The notes beneath the pieces were generated by a model. It was given only the letters and a program-made list of their open reading frames with translations. It did no database searches and was not told the DNA's origin. This document shows, piece by piece, positions 20,001-28,974 of a stretch of 64,000 nt of DNA (position 1 is its first letter; each line of letters opens with the position of its first letter). The stretch is from Akkermansia muciniphila. Its GTDB lineage: Bacteria > Verrucomicrobiota > Verrucomicrobiia > Verrucomicrobiales > V1-33. The position numbers and the translations under genes are program-made. The DNA lies in the NCBI GenBank assembly GCA_945900785.1, contig CAMDJM010000001.1, positions 52,551 through 116,550 of the forward strand, written 5' to 3'.

Positions 20001-20576
20001 CAGCGCGGTATCGCGGCAGGAGCCGGAGAGGAGCGTCAGCGTTTGCTCGGGCGTCTGGACCCCGGGTTCCAGCCGGATGCCGTATTTGATATCGGCGTTC
20101 AGCTTGGCATTGAGATCGACCAGATAGGAAATAGTCCGGCGCGGGGTGCGGTCGATGGCCTCGTTGAATTTGGAAAAGGCCAGACCGCTGGTGTTTTTCT
20201 CCAGGAAAGGCTGAAGTTCCTTCGCCGTGGCAGGATCGTAAGCGAAGGGGAAGTGTTCCGCGTATTCTTCGAGGAAGAAATCGAAGGGATTCACCACTGC
20301 CAGCTCCGCCACCAGATCGATTTCGATGGAAAGTTCGGTGAGGGGTTTTTCAAAATTGATCCGGGCGAGATAGTTCGAAAAAGGGTCCTGCTGCCAATTG
20401 AGAAAGTGTTCGCCGCCCCCGATTTTCAGCGAATAGGCGTGGATGGGGGTGCGGCAGTGGGGCGCAGGCCGGAGACGGACGACGTGCGGCCCGTGGACGG
20501 TGGGGCGGTCGTATTTATAAGTCGTGCGGTGGGTGAGGGCGACGTGGATGGGCAGTGTCGGCAGTAAATAGCACAA
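17024..20576 (-). CDS. transglutaminase-like / DUF2126 putative amidoligase, frameshifted near its C-terminus
   Basis: Reading from a TTG at 20576 (no ATG or GTG is available before the conserved [15 protein letters not shown] start), residues about 10-290 form a transglutaminase-like domain with the N-terminal beta region and the triad Cys187 ([10 protein letters not shown]), His236 (DLHAWVEV) and Asp252 (VGLDPTSG). DUF2126, a glutamine-synthetase-like putative amidoligase, follows from about residue 310 ([62 protein letters not shown]). At about residue 1100 an extra base in a 7-C run (plus-strand G run 17269-17275) shifts the frame. The homologous ending ([17 protein letters not shown] ... 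LRYKHVNP) is in another frame and stops at 17024; the unshifted frame runs to 16998 with unrelated sequence. It is the partner of the ATP-grasp/alpha-E gene. Confidence 0.88.
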
Positions 20577-21042
20577 GCCTTGCCTGGTTCTGCGAAAAGT
20601 CTTGCGACAATTCAGTAATATGAAAAATACTTATTGCTCTTGGAATTTGATCTGAAAGACGGGAAAGCACCAGGAAGTTGAGGTGCCCGCTGGGGTTTTT
20701 TGGAAAAATCAGAAGTTTTTTGCAACTCGCGGATGGTTTTGGCGAAAAAGTAGATGGGTGGTGCCACGCCTGCCTCTGAATGAGTGGGCTTTCCCGCCCA
20801 TTCGGCCAAAGTGCCTTCACGGACCCCCCGGTGAAGACACTGCGGAGCCAGCAGGCTTCTTCCATCTGCCGCCTTGGGTATGGGCGGTGGGTGGAGGAAC
20901 CCCGGGCCGATTTGTGTGCTGTAAAAACCTTGACGGTCTCCCGACCACAACCTTTCCATTTTACATGACATACATTGTCGGAAGTTAACCCTGATTTTTG
21001 TGGAAGGTAGTTTGAAGGAAGTTAAAACCGATTGGGATGGGG
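20577..21042. other. intergenic region without a supported gene
   Basis: These 466 bases separate the starts or ends of two minus-strand genes. No open frame here has a recognisable product. It includes AT-richer stretches near 20600-20720 that could hold the promoter of the transglutaminase gene, but no convincing -35/-10 pair was found. Confidence 0.5.
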
Positions 21043-22305
21043 CTAAGGCACTGCAGGCAATTTAAAGTCCGGCGGGACGTTGGCGGCCGGTCGGTTGAAC
21101 CGGGTGCCATAGGAGGTGAATCCTTCCACGAAGCCGCCATGGCTTAGGAAAAACTGGCCATCCTCCACGCCCATGAAACGATCCAACCGCGCTTCCTTGC
21201 CCGTGCCGTCGTGGCTGAAGCCGGCCGTCACCAGCTCCGTCCAGGTGCCGTCCCGCGTTTGGATCCATTGATTGCCAAAACGGGCCTTGCGCAGCAGGTG
21301 GCCGGTGTCACCCCCGAAGTTTTCGCTGAAGGAATACAGCCCGTGAAGATAATTGCCATCCTCCGGCGCATGAAACCGGGCGATCAGCTTCCAGGCCTTT
21401 TGCTCCGGATGAAACCAATACCCGGTATAATCCGTGAATTTGCCTTCCACGGAGGCGGTCACGAGAAATTTCTGCGGCTCACCCGTCTTCCAGGGATACA
21501 CCAGGTGCGAGTGCCCCCCAGTGCCTTCGTTGCCAAAGACCCCAGCTTCCACTCCGGCGCCCTTGGCCAGCAGCGTGGTGTGGCTTTCCTCGGCCACGGT
21601 GCTGCGGTCCACCGCATTTTCCCCACTGCCTCCATCCCACACGGAAAAAATAATGCGGCGCTCGGTGCGGGAATTCACCTGCATGCCGAAATAGCCCCGC
21701 GAAAACCCGCAGGCCATGTAGTAGGTGTGCACCGGATCCTCCACGCCCGTCAGTTCGCTGTAAAAGGCGGTGATTTCCTTTTCCTTGGGCACTGGGAACA
21801 TGAGATGCACCGAGGCCGCATTGCGCCGCGGCTCCAGGTTAAAGTGCGCCGATTCCAGCGCTGGTCCGTCCAGCATCAGTGCGATGACTTCCCCAATCGG
21901 GGTTTGGGCGGCGTCGATGGTCTCCAGCGTCAGCCGCTGATACCCGGGACTGGTCAGCTTGAAACTGCCAAAGTCCACCTCCTGCGCTTCCGCCGCCCCC
22001 TGCACCATTTGCTTCCGGGACACCCCAGCTACGGTTAATTGCAGGATTTGCTTCCGTCCGTCCGGTATCCTCAGCTTTACTTTTGCCGAGAAATCCCCGG
22101 CCTGGCGGAATTGCCCAAACCACACCACCGTCTGCTTCGGATCCCTCCATTTAATAACGCCCCGGGCTTCATCGGTCCGTAGCGCCCCGGATTCAGGCAG
22201 ACTATACGCCGTAGCTCCGGGAATCACCAGCGAAGCTGCAGGCATGGAAGCCACCGGGAGTAAAATGGAACAAAGCACCGGCAAGGTTTGGCGGAAAGGG
22301 ATCAT
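21043..22305 (-). CDS. DUF3472 domain-containing secreted protein
   Basis: The start ATG at 22305 gives a clean signal peptide (MIPFRQTLPVLCSILLPVASMPAAS) and 420 residues; a longer start at 22341 is possible. The N-terminal part (about 25-160) is a beta-rich segment like DUF5077, with RIPDGRKQILQLTVAG. The DUF3472 core follows (HTYYMACGFSRGYFGMQVNS, RRIIFSVWDGG, GHSHLVYPWKTGEPQKFLV, YTGYWFHPEQKAWKLIARF). Members are exported proteins of unknown function common in Planctomycetes and Verrucomicrobia and are suspected to bind carbohydrate. It is divergent from the PSD1 cytochrome gene 168 bases away, so the intervening region may control both. Confidence 0.88.
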   Translation of the reverse strand: MIPFRQTLPVLCSILLPVASMPAASLVIPGATAYSLPESGALRTDEARGVIKWRDPKQTVVWFGQFRQAGDFSAKVKLRIPDGRKQILQLTVAGVSRKQMVQGAAEAQEVDFGSFKLTSPGYQRLTLETIDAAQTPIGEVIALMLDGPALESAHFNLEPRRNAASVHLMFPVPKEKEITAFYSELTGVEDPVHTYYMACGFSRGYFGMQVNSRTERRIIFSVWDGGSGENAVDRSTVAEESHTTLLAKGAGVEAGVFGNEGTGGHSHLVYPWKTGEPQKFLVTASVEGKFTDYTGYWFHPEQKAWKLIARFHAPEDGNYLHGLYSFSENFGGDTGHLLRKARFGNQWIQTRDGTWTELVTAGFSHDGTGKEARLDRFMGVEDGQFFLSHGGFVEGFTSYGTRFNRPAANVPPDFKLPAVP

Positions 22306-22473
22306 GGTAAAAAGTCCAGGGGGAAGCTGAAACGGGAACATCCCATGGGCTTTGACTTTCAAGCAAGAGCCACGTGCGGGAAAAACTTCTGCGGATGCCT
22401 GGATACTCCGATATGAATCTGCTCCTCAAAACGTATTAAAATTACCTCTGCGCTCCTTTCTTTTGTTTTCCCA

Positions 22474-25400
22474 ATGCCCGCCTTTCGTCCTGCCCTCGTC
22501 TGCCTCTTCCTGCCGTTGGCTGCTGCTGCCGCGCCTTTGCCTCCGGTTTCGTTCAACCGCGACATCCGGCCCCTGATGTCGAACACCTGCTTTCACTGTC
22601 ATGGACCGGACGCCTCCCACCGCAAAGCCAAACTCCGCCTCGACCTGCCGGAGGAAGCCCTGAAGCCTGGCAAATCCGGAGCCCGCCCCATCGTGCCCGG
22701 CAAGCCTGACGAAAGTGAAATCCTGAAACGCATCTTCAGCACTGACGGTGATGAGCTGATGCCACCACCGGAAGAGCACAAGCCCTTTACCGAAGCCCAG
22801 AAGGAAACCTTCCGCCGCTGGATTGCCGAAGGAGCCCACTACGAACCCCACTGGGCTTACACTCCGCTAACCAGGCCAACCCCGCCGGCCATTCAGGACA
22901 TGGCCTGGCCGAAAAATGAGGCCGACCGCTTCATCCGCTCCGTCCAGGAAAAACAAAACCTGACGCCCTCGCCCGAAGCGCCCCGCGCCACCCTGCTGCG
23001 CCGTCTCAGCCTGGACCTCACCGGCCTGCCGCCCTCCCCGGAGGAAACCGCCGCCTTTCTCAATGATCCACGTCCTGACGCCTACGAGCGCCAGGTGGAC
23101 CGCCTCCTCGCTTCCCCGCACTATGGCGAGCGCATGGCAGTGCCCTGGCTGGATGTGGTGCGTTTCAGCGATACCGCGGGCTATCATGGGGACCAGAACC
23201 AACGCATTTTCCCTTACCGGGATTATGTGATCGATTCCTTCAACGCCAACAAACCCTTCGATCAATTCACCCGCGAGCAACTCGCCGGCGATCTCCTGCC
23301 CCATCCCACACCGGAGCAGCTCACCGCCACCGGATTCAACCGCCTGAACATGGTCACCCGCGAAGGCGGAGCCCAGCCTGGCGAATATCTCGCCAAATAC
23401 GGAGCCGACCGCACCCGCGTGATCGGCACCGCCTGGCTGGGCTCCACTTTTGGCTGCGCCGAGTGCCACGACCACAAGTTCGATCCGATCTCCACCAGGG
23501 ACTTTTATTCCCTCCAGGCCTTCTTCGCCGACGTCAAACAATGGGGGGTCTACAGCGAATACGAATACACCACCAATCCTGAACTGCGGGGCTACACCAA
23601 TGACCACCCCTTCCCTCCTGAAATTGAAGTTCCTAACCGATGGTTACTGGATAAAGCCGCCCGTGCGGAAGCGGATCAGCGGATCCTCATCGCCGAAGCT
23701 GCCGCCCGCCGTGAGATCAATCCCTCAGCTGCAGAAAAATTCCAGGTCTGGCTCACCGGCATCCGCGCTTTCCTCACCGAAAACCCCACCGGATGGAAGG
23801 CCCCGCTGCCGCGTGTTTCCCAAGCCGGCCCCCCTCCCAAAAAAGACGCCAAATCAGCCGACAAAACAGTGCCGGCCAGCACCCCGCCACCGCCACCAGC
23901 AGCCCCGGTGATTCAATCCGACGGCACCGTCGTCCTCGACAATTCCAAAGCCTGCGACCTGACCCTGACGCCGGGAGCTGTCACGGTGGCATCCCTGCGT
24001 CTGGAAATTCTGCCAGTGCCCGGGCAGGACCGTTTCAGCGGCACCTTTTCCCTGGGCGCTTCCGTGGAGCGCGCTGGTTCCGCCGCTCCGGAGGCGCTCC
24101 GCTTCAGCGCTGCGGATTCCCTCACCAAAACCCTGCGTTATGCCAATGGATCCGAAGTCGCTGGTTTGGTCACCGGATGGCGCCTCACCGATGTGCCCGC
24201 CTCCAGCCAGCCGGCCGGTTACTGGATCCTGGAGAAACCCCTCACTTTGACCGCACAGGATAGTCTGACCATTTCCCTGAAAGGCTATCCCTTCCGCAGC
24301 CTGCGCCTCTCCTGGTCCCCCCTCGCCCCTCCCCTGCCCGGCAATCCGGCACCGTGGATGGCCGCCGCCGCCTCGGCCCTCACCCAGCCCAGCGGGGCCA
24401 ATCTGCCCCTTGTCAACGAAACGTGGCTCACCTCCACCGCCGCTGATGCCGCCGCCTATGCAGACTATCAGACTCTCGCAGCCAAACGCCGGGAATACCG
24501 CGGTGGCATGGCCCACACCCTCGTCACCAAAGCCGTCCAGCCTATCACCGTCCGGATCCGCCCGCGGGGGAATTGGCAGGATGACAGCGGTGAAATCACC
24601 CCGCCTGCCACCCCTCACTTCCTGCCCGGCCCCAGGGCTGCCGCCGGCCAGCGCCTCAACCGACTCGATCTTGCCAACTGGATCACCTCCCGGGAGAATC
24701 CGCTCACGCCGCGCACCATCATGAACCGCTTGTGGAAGCAGTTCTTTGGCAATGGCCTCTCCGCTGCCACTGATGACCTCGGTGCCCAGGGCGAGCCGCC
24801 CTCCCATCCGGAATTGCTCGACTGGCTCGGGGCCGAATTCCGTGATAGCGACTGGGATCTGAAGCACATGGTCCGCCTCCTCGTCACCTCTGCCACTTAC
24901 CGCCAGCACTCCAGCCTGCGTCCGGAATACCGGGACCTTGACCCTGCCAACCGGCTCCTTGCCTCACAAAATCCACGCCGCCTCGAAGCCGAGTTCGTGC
25001 GCGACAACGCCCTCGCCATTGCCGGCCTGCTCAACCCTGAACTGGGCGGCCCCAGCATCAAACCCTATCAACCCGCCGGTTACTACGTCAACATTCAATT
25101 CCCCGACCGGGACTACCAGGCCAACCAGGATGAAGGCCAATGGCGGCGCGGCGTTTACATGCACTGGCAGCGCACCTTCCTTCAGCCCATGCTGGCCAAC
25201 TTCGACGCTCCCATGCGGGACGAATGCGCCGCCGCCCGCATGGTTTCCAACACCCCCCAACAGGCCCTTACCCTGCTCAACGATCCAACCTTCACCGAGG
25301 CTGCCCGCGTCTTTGCCCAGCGGCTCCTCACCAGCCCTGCCAGCAGCGATGCCGCCCGCCTTGGACTGGCCTGGCAACTTGCCCTCACCCGGCCCCCGGC

Positions 25401-25599
25401 CGCCCATGAGCTGGATTCCATCCTGACGTATCTTCAATCCCAGCGCAGCACCTTTGCCATCACCCCGGAAGCCGCCGCCCGCGTGATCAAAGCCGGCATC
25501 GCCCCTGCCGAGCCCGGGCTCCCACCCGTGGAACTCGCCGCCTGGACGGCCACCGCCCGCGTCATCCTCAACCTTCACGAAACCATCACCCGGTATTGA
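22474..25599 (+). CDS. PSD1 and planctomycete-type cytochrome c domain protein (DUF1549/DUF1553)
   Basis: The 1041-residue exported protein has a signal peptide ending near residue 21. A single c-type haem motif, CFHCH at 39-43, lies in the planctomycete cytochrome domain (FNRDIRPLMSNTC ... CHGPD). PSD1/DUF1549 follows (EADRFIRSVQEKQNLTPSPEAPRATLLRRLSLDLTGLPP compressed across about 150-200; YGERMAVPWLDVVRFSDTAGYHGDQ). A middle linker rich in Pro and Lys precedes DUF1553 (NRLDLANWITSRENPLTPRT, FFGNGLSAATDDLGAQGEPP, FDAPMRDECAA). These proteins occur almost always beside a DUF1501 protein, as here, and are thought to act in extracytoplasmic polysaccharide breakdown. Confidence 0.95.
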   Translation: MPAFRPALVCLFLPLAAAAAPLPPVSFNRDIRPLMSNTCFHCHGPDASHRKAKLRLDLPEEALKPGKSGARPIVPGKPDESEILKRIFSTDGDELMPPPEEHKPFTEAQKETFRRWIAEGAHYEPHWAYTPLTRPTPPAIQDMAWPKNEADRFIRSVQEKQNLTPSPEAPRATLLRRLSLDLTGLPPSPEETAAFLNDPRPDAYERQVDRLLASPHYGERMAVPWLDVVRFSDTAGYHGDQNQRIFPYRDYVIDSFNANKPFDQFTREQLAGDLLPHPTPEQLTATGFNRLNMVTREGGAQPGEYLAKYGADRTRVIGTAWLGSTFGCAECHDHKFDPISTRDFYSLQAFFADVKQWGVYSEYEYTTNPELRGYTNDHPFPPEIEVPNRWLLDKAARAEADQRILIAEAAARREINPSAAEKFQVWLTGIRAFLTENPTGWKAPLPRVSQAGPPPKKDAKSADKTVPASTPPPPPAAPVIQSDGTVVLDNSKACDLTLTPGAVTVASLRLEILPVPGQDRFSGTFSLGASVERAGSAAPEALRFSAADSLTKTLRYANGSEVAGLVTGWRLTDVPASSQPAGYWILEKPLTLTAQDSLTISLKGYPFRSLRLSWSPLAPPLPGNPAPWMAAAASALTQPSGANLPLVNETWLTSTAADAAAYADYQTLAAKRREYRGGMAHTLVTKAVQPITVRIRPRGNWQDDSGEITPPATPHFLPGPRAAAGQRLNRLDLANWITSRENPLTPRTIMNRLWKQFFGNGLSAATDDLGAQGEPPSHPELLDWLGAEFRDSDWDLKHMVRLLVTSATYRQHSSLRPEYRDLDPANRLLASQNPRRLEAEFVRDNALAIAGLLNPELGGPSIKPYQPAGYYVNIQFPDRDYQANQDEGQWRRGVYMHWQRTFLQPMLANFDAPMRDECAAARMVSNTPQQALTLLNDPTFTEAARVFAQRLLTSPASSDAARLGLAWQLALTRPPAAHELDSILTYLQSQRSTFAITPEAAARVIKAGIAPAEPGLPPVELAAWTATARVILNLHETITRY

Positions 25600-25646
25600 G
25601 CCCCCCTGCCCTGCTCTTCCGGTAAAATCATTTTCTTATCCTGTTC

Positions 25647-27077
25647 ATGACTTCCCTTTCTGACTGTGATTCCTTCTCCCGCAGCGTCAAGCGCCGCACC
25701 TTCCTCACACAATCCGCTTATGGACTGGGTGGCGTGGCCCTGGCCTCCCTCCTCGCCCAGAGCCAGTCCGCGCCAGACCTCTCAAATCCCCGCGGATCCC
25801 TGAAAACCCTGCACTTTGCACCCAAGGCCAAGCGCGTCATTCACCTCTGCATGGCCGGCGGGCCCTCCCATCTGGAGACCTTCGACTGGAAGCCGGAACT
25901 GCGCCGGCTCCATGGCCAGCCGTTCCCGGAATCCTTCACCAAAGGCCAGCAGCTAGCTCAGCTCCAAGGCTCCACCCTCAAGGCCAGGGGCTCCTTCACC
26001 GATTTCCAGAAGCATGGCAAAACCGGCCTCGAAGTCTCCAATCTCTTCCCTGGGCTTGCCAGTGTGGCAGATGAGTTATGCGTGATCCGCTCCATGCAGA
26101 CCGAGCAGATCAACCATGACACCGCCCACGCCTTCATGAATACCGGCTCCATCATCAAAGGCCGCCCCAGCATGGGATCCTGGCTGATGTATGGTCTCGG
26201 AGCCGAAACCGAGGATCTGCCAGGATTTGTCGTGCTCGTCTCCCAGGGGAAATATGGCGTGCAACCCGTCTCCGCCCGCCAGTGGTCCAGCGGCGTCCTG
26301 CCCAGCCAATATCAGGGCATTCAATTCCAATCCAAAGGAGACCCGGTCCACTATCTGGGCAATCCTGACGGATTTTGCCAAAGCACCCAGCGCCAAGTCA
26401 TCAATGAGGTAAACCGCCTCAACGGCATGCTGGCGGACCACCAGGCTGACCCTGAAATCCAGACCCGGATCGCCCAATACGAGATGGCCTTCCGCATGCA
26501 ATCCTCCGTTCCCGGCCTCACGGACATGAGTCAGGAATCTCCCGCCACCCTGGAGCAATATGGCGTGAAGGAGCCAGGTGACGGCAGCTTCGCCTCCAAC
26601 TGCCTGCTCGCCCGCCGCATGGCGGAACGCGGCGTCCGCATGATCCAGCTCTATCACCGCGCCTGGGACCATCACAGCAGCATTGAAGAGGGCCTGCCCG
26701 CCGCCGCCCGGGACTGCGACCGCGCCAGCGCCGCACTCATCTCCGACCTGAAGCAGCGTGGCATGCTGGACGACACCCTCGTCCTCTGGGGCGGCGAATT
26801 CGGCCGCACCCCCATGGGCCAGGGCACCGGCCGGGACCACCACATCCTCGCTTTCAGCGTCGCCATGGCCGGTGGCGGCGTGAAACCCGGTGCGTATGGC
26901 AACACCGACGAACTGGGCTACCGCTCCGTCGAAAACATCGTCAGCGTGCACGACCTGCATGCCACCATGCTCAAGCTCCTTGGCATCGACCACAAACGCC
27001 TCAACGTCAAATTCCAAGGCCTAGACGTCCGCCTGACCGGTATCGCGGGCCACGCGGTGGACGCCATCATCGCCTGA
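25647..27077 (+). CDS. DUF1501 family protein, Tat-type signal
   Basis: The 476-residue protein begins with a signal of the form SVKRRTFLTQSAYGLGGVAL, a KRR-type Tat-like motif. The body matches DUF1501, a sulfatase or alkaline-phosphatase-like fold: HLCMAGGPSHLETFDWKP near the N-terminus, then SMQTEQINHDTAHAFMNTGS, HHSSIEEGLP and LWGGEFGRTPMGQGTGRDHH. Histidines and acidic residues of a metal site appear conserved. It follows the PSD1 cytochrome gene by 47 bases and almost certainly shares its transcript; such pairs are characteristic of Planctomycetes and Verrucomicrobia. It ends two bases before the convergent winged-helix gene. Confidence 0.95.
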   Translation: MTSLSDCDSFSRSVKRRTFLTQSAYGLGGVALASLLAQSQSAPDLSNPRGSLKTLHFAPKAKRVIHLCMAGGPSHLETFDWKPELRRLHGQPFPESFTKGQQLAQLQGSTLKARGSFTDFQKHGKTGLEVSNLFPGLASVADELCVIRSMQTEQINHDTAHAFMNTGSIIKGRPSMGSWLMYGLGAETEDLPGFVVLVSQGKYGVQPVSARQWSSGVLPSQYQGIQFQSKGDPVHYLGNPDGFCQSTQRQVINEVNRLNGMLADHQADPEIQTRIAQYEMAFRMQSSVPGLTDMSQESPATLEQYGVKEPGDGSFASNCLLARRMAERGVRMIQLYHRAWDHHSSIEEGLPAAARDCDRASAALISDLKQRGMLDDTLVLWGGEFGRTPMGQGTGRDHHILAFSVAMAGGGVKPGAYGNTDELGYRSVENIVSVHDLHATMLKLLGIDHKRLNVKFQGLDVRLTGIAGHAVDAIIA

Positions 27078-27079
27078 AG

Positions 27080-27454
27080 TTAGCCCAGGATCGCCCGGAC
27101 CAGATCATTCAGACTGCGGTGGGCCTCCACCGGATGACGCAGGGGCAGGTGACCGTGAATCGTATAACGGTTCCGCCGCCCCTCCCGCGACCGGGCCAGC
27201 ACCGCCCCCGCTTCCAATTCCGCGATGATTTTCTGCACCGCCCGCTCGGTAATGCCCACCCGCAGCGCCAAATCCCGCACCCGCAACTCCGGATCGCCCG
27301 CGAGACACAGCAGCACATGCGCATGATTGGTCAAAAACGTCCACTCCACCACGGAAGGCCCCCCAACCGCCGCCGGCCGGACCGGCTGGGGCAGCGGAGC
27401 GGGGCGGTCCGCTGATGTGGCGGCAGAAGCTTTTAGGCGGGGGCGGGTAGTCAT
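27080..27454 (-). CDS. winged-helix transcriptional regulator
   Basis: The 124-residue protein starts at the ATG at 27454 ([12 protein letters not shown]). A Pro/Ala-rich N-terminal tail is followed by a winged-helix domain over about residues 37-115: [58 protein letters not shown]. The recognition helix and a basic wing are clear. It resembles MarR/ArsR-like single-domain regulators; no sensor residues (cysteine pairs, ligand pocket) can be assigned. It is divergent from the XRE-cupin regulator across a 290-bp gap in which no gene was seen. Confidence 0.8.
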   Translation of the reverse strand: MTTRPRLKASAATSADRPAPLPQPVRPAAVGGPSVVEWTFLTNHAHVLLCLAGDPELRVRDLALRVGITERAVQKIIAELEAGAVLARSREGRRNRYTIHGHLPLRHPVEAHRSLNDLVRAILG

Positions 27455-27744
27455 GGAACGCTGGGCATACAACACGAAGGAAAGTTCGCGTTTTAAAAAT
27501 CACGAATCCCTTCCTACGGGAAATCCCATCTCCCGGCAAGCACTTCCCGGCAGTGATGTGAAAATTGGCCGGGCTCCGCAGCATTGCATGGGGCGGAATT
27601 TCCCGGCTCCAGGTTCGCCACGACAAATCGGGGAAATGCTTGTAGCTGGCTCCTCCCGGCAGCAGGGGCGCTGGGAAAACGTTGGTGGGCATGAAGTGAA
27701 CTTCCAGTATGCAGGAGGGCATTCCGGGATACAATATTCCCCTT

Positions 27745-28377
27745 ATGGCGGTGAAAAAACAAAACCATGAGCTAGGAACAGCGGAGGAGACCATGGGTCC
27801 TGCGGTGGCAGGCATGCGTCCTGAGGCGGTGGGACGGCATTTGGGGCTGCGCTTGAAACTTCTCCGGGCCGGGCGGGGATGGTCCCTTGAGGCCATGTCA
27901 GGAGCCAGCGGGGTGAGCCGCTCCATGCTGAGTGAAATCGAACGCGAAAAAGCCAATCCGACCCTGGCGGTGACGATGCGGATTGCCCAGGCCTTCGGGA
28001 TGTCGCTGGGCGATTTGATTGGAGCCCCTGACGCGGCGGCAACCATCACCGTAATCCGGAAGCATGACCGGGCCTTTCATTACCGCTCGGAGGGAAACTG
28101 CCGGATCCGGACGCTCAGCCCACTGCATCTGGAAAAGGATGTGGAGTTTTACGAAGTAGCGCTGGGCAACAATGGGGCTTTGCGCAGCGCACCACACTTT
28201 GCCGGAACCCGGGAGTTTATCACGGTCGTGAAGGGGCTGCTAACCTTGGAGTCCGCCGGAGAACAGGATCTGCTGCACTCTGGGGATTCCGCCAGTTACC
28301 GGGCCGATGTGCCGCACGCCCTGGTCAACGCCGGGAAAACGGAAACCCTCGTGTTTCTGGTGGTGATTTATCCCTGA
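27745..28377 (+). CDS. XRE-family transcriptional regulator with C-terminal cupin domain
   Basis: The 210-residue protein starts at the ATG at 27745. Residues about 30-90 are a helix-turn-helix of the XRE/Cro type (LGLRLKLLRAGRGWSLEAMSGASGVSRSMLSEIEREKANPTLAV). A cupin sensor domain follows at about 130-208 (REFITVVKGLLTLESAGEQDLLHSGDSASYRADVPHALVNAG), a small-molecule-binding beta barrel. Regulators of this form often control amino-acid, polyamine or sugar metabolism genes; the target here is unknown. It stands alone on the plus strand, with a divergent winged-helix gene upstream. Confidence 0.92.
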   Translation: MAVKKQNHELGTAEETMGPAVAGMRPEAVGRHLGLRLKLLRAGRGWSLEAMSGASGVSRSMLSEIEREKANPTLAVTMRIAQAFGMSLGDLIGAPDAAATITVIRKHDRAFHYRSEGNCRIRTLSPLHLEKDVEFYEVALGNNGALRSAPHFAGTREFITVVKGLLTLESAGEQDLLHSGDSASYRADVPHALVNAGKTETLVFLVVIYP

Positions 28378-28455
28378 ACCACGCGCTGCCGGAGTGGGTT
28401 CGCGAATCAGGAGAAAAGTGCAGCAGAATCCCGTTGCGTCTGCTAAAGTGGCTGC

Positions 28456-28713
28456 ATGGACTCAACTTTATCAGAAAAACTCGGCAACCTCCGCGCCTCC
28501 ATCGAACAATTGGAAGGCCTGCCCGGGGGGCAAAAGGATCAGCTTCTGCAGACCCTGGATGATTTGGAACAGGCGGTCCCGGCCCAGGATGACAGCCACC
28601 TGCCCCCGCTGCTGCTGTTGGAGGAATCCATGCTCTCCCTGGAGGCGAAACACCCCGATGCCACCCAGTTGCTCAAAGGCGTGGCTGAGGCTTTGGGGAG
28701 GATGGGATTGTAA
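28456..28713 (+). CDS. DUF4404 family protein
   Basis: This 85-residue soluble protein begins MDSTLSEKLGNLRASIEQLEGL. It is almost all helical with heptad-like leucines (LLQTLDDLEQAV, LLLLEESMLSLEAKHPDATQLLKGVAEALGRMGL), which fits DUF4404, a small family predicted to form a helical hairpin. No function is known. It has its own short leader after the XRE-cupin gene and lies before a convergent tRNA gene. Confidence 0.75.
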   Translation: MDSTLSEKLGNLRASIEQLEGLPGGQKDQLLQTLDDLEQAVPAQDDSHLPPLLLLEESMLSLEAKHPDATQLLKGVAEALGRMGL

Positions 28714-28827
28714 CCACCCTGCCTCAAGCCCATTCCTTGACGGACCGGCCATTGCCAAGGTTCAATTCCTATCTTTTCTGGCGATCTGGTGAACCCGGAC
28801 TTCTGGCGGGGACCCTGTGGAATGGGG

Positions 28828-28902
28828 TGGAGCCGGTGAGCGGAATCGAACCGCTGACCCGCTCATTACGAATGAGCTGCTCTACCGCTGAGCTACACCG
28901 GC
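28828..28902 (-). tRNA. tRNA-Thr (anticodon CGT)
   Basis: A complete 75-base cloverleaf reads on the minus strand: acceptor GCCGGTG/CACCGGC, D arm GCTC-AGCGGTA-GAGC, anticodon stem GCTCA/TGAGC with loop TTCGTAA, T arm AGCGG-TTCGATT-CCGCT, and an encoded CCA. The anticodon CGT reads threonine ACG codons. Confidence 0.97.
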
Positions 28903-28974
28903 CAAGTATGTAGGGGAATTTGCCTGGAGGCGGGTGGATGTCAAGGGACGGTTGCAGATGATCCGCGTTGTTTT

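Noticed and set aside
20577..21042. Structured RNA (RNase P, SRP or tmRNA)
   Set aside because: None of their conserved core sequences was found in this gap on either strand.
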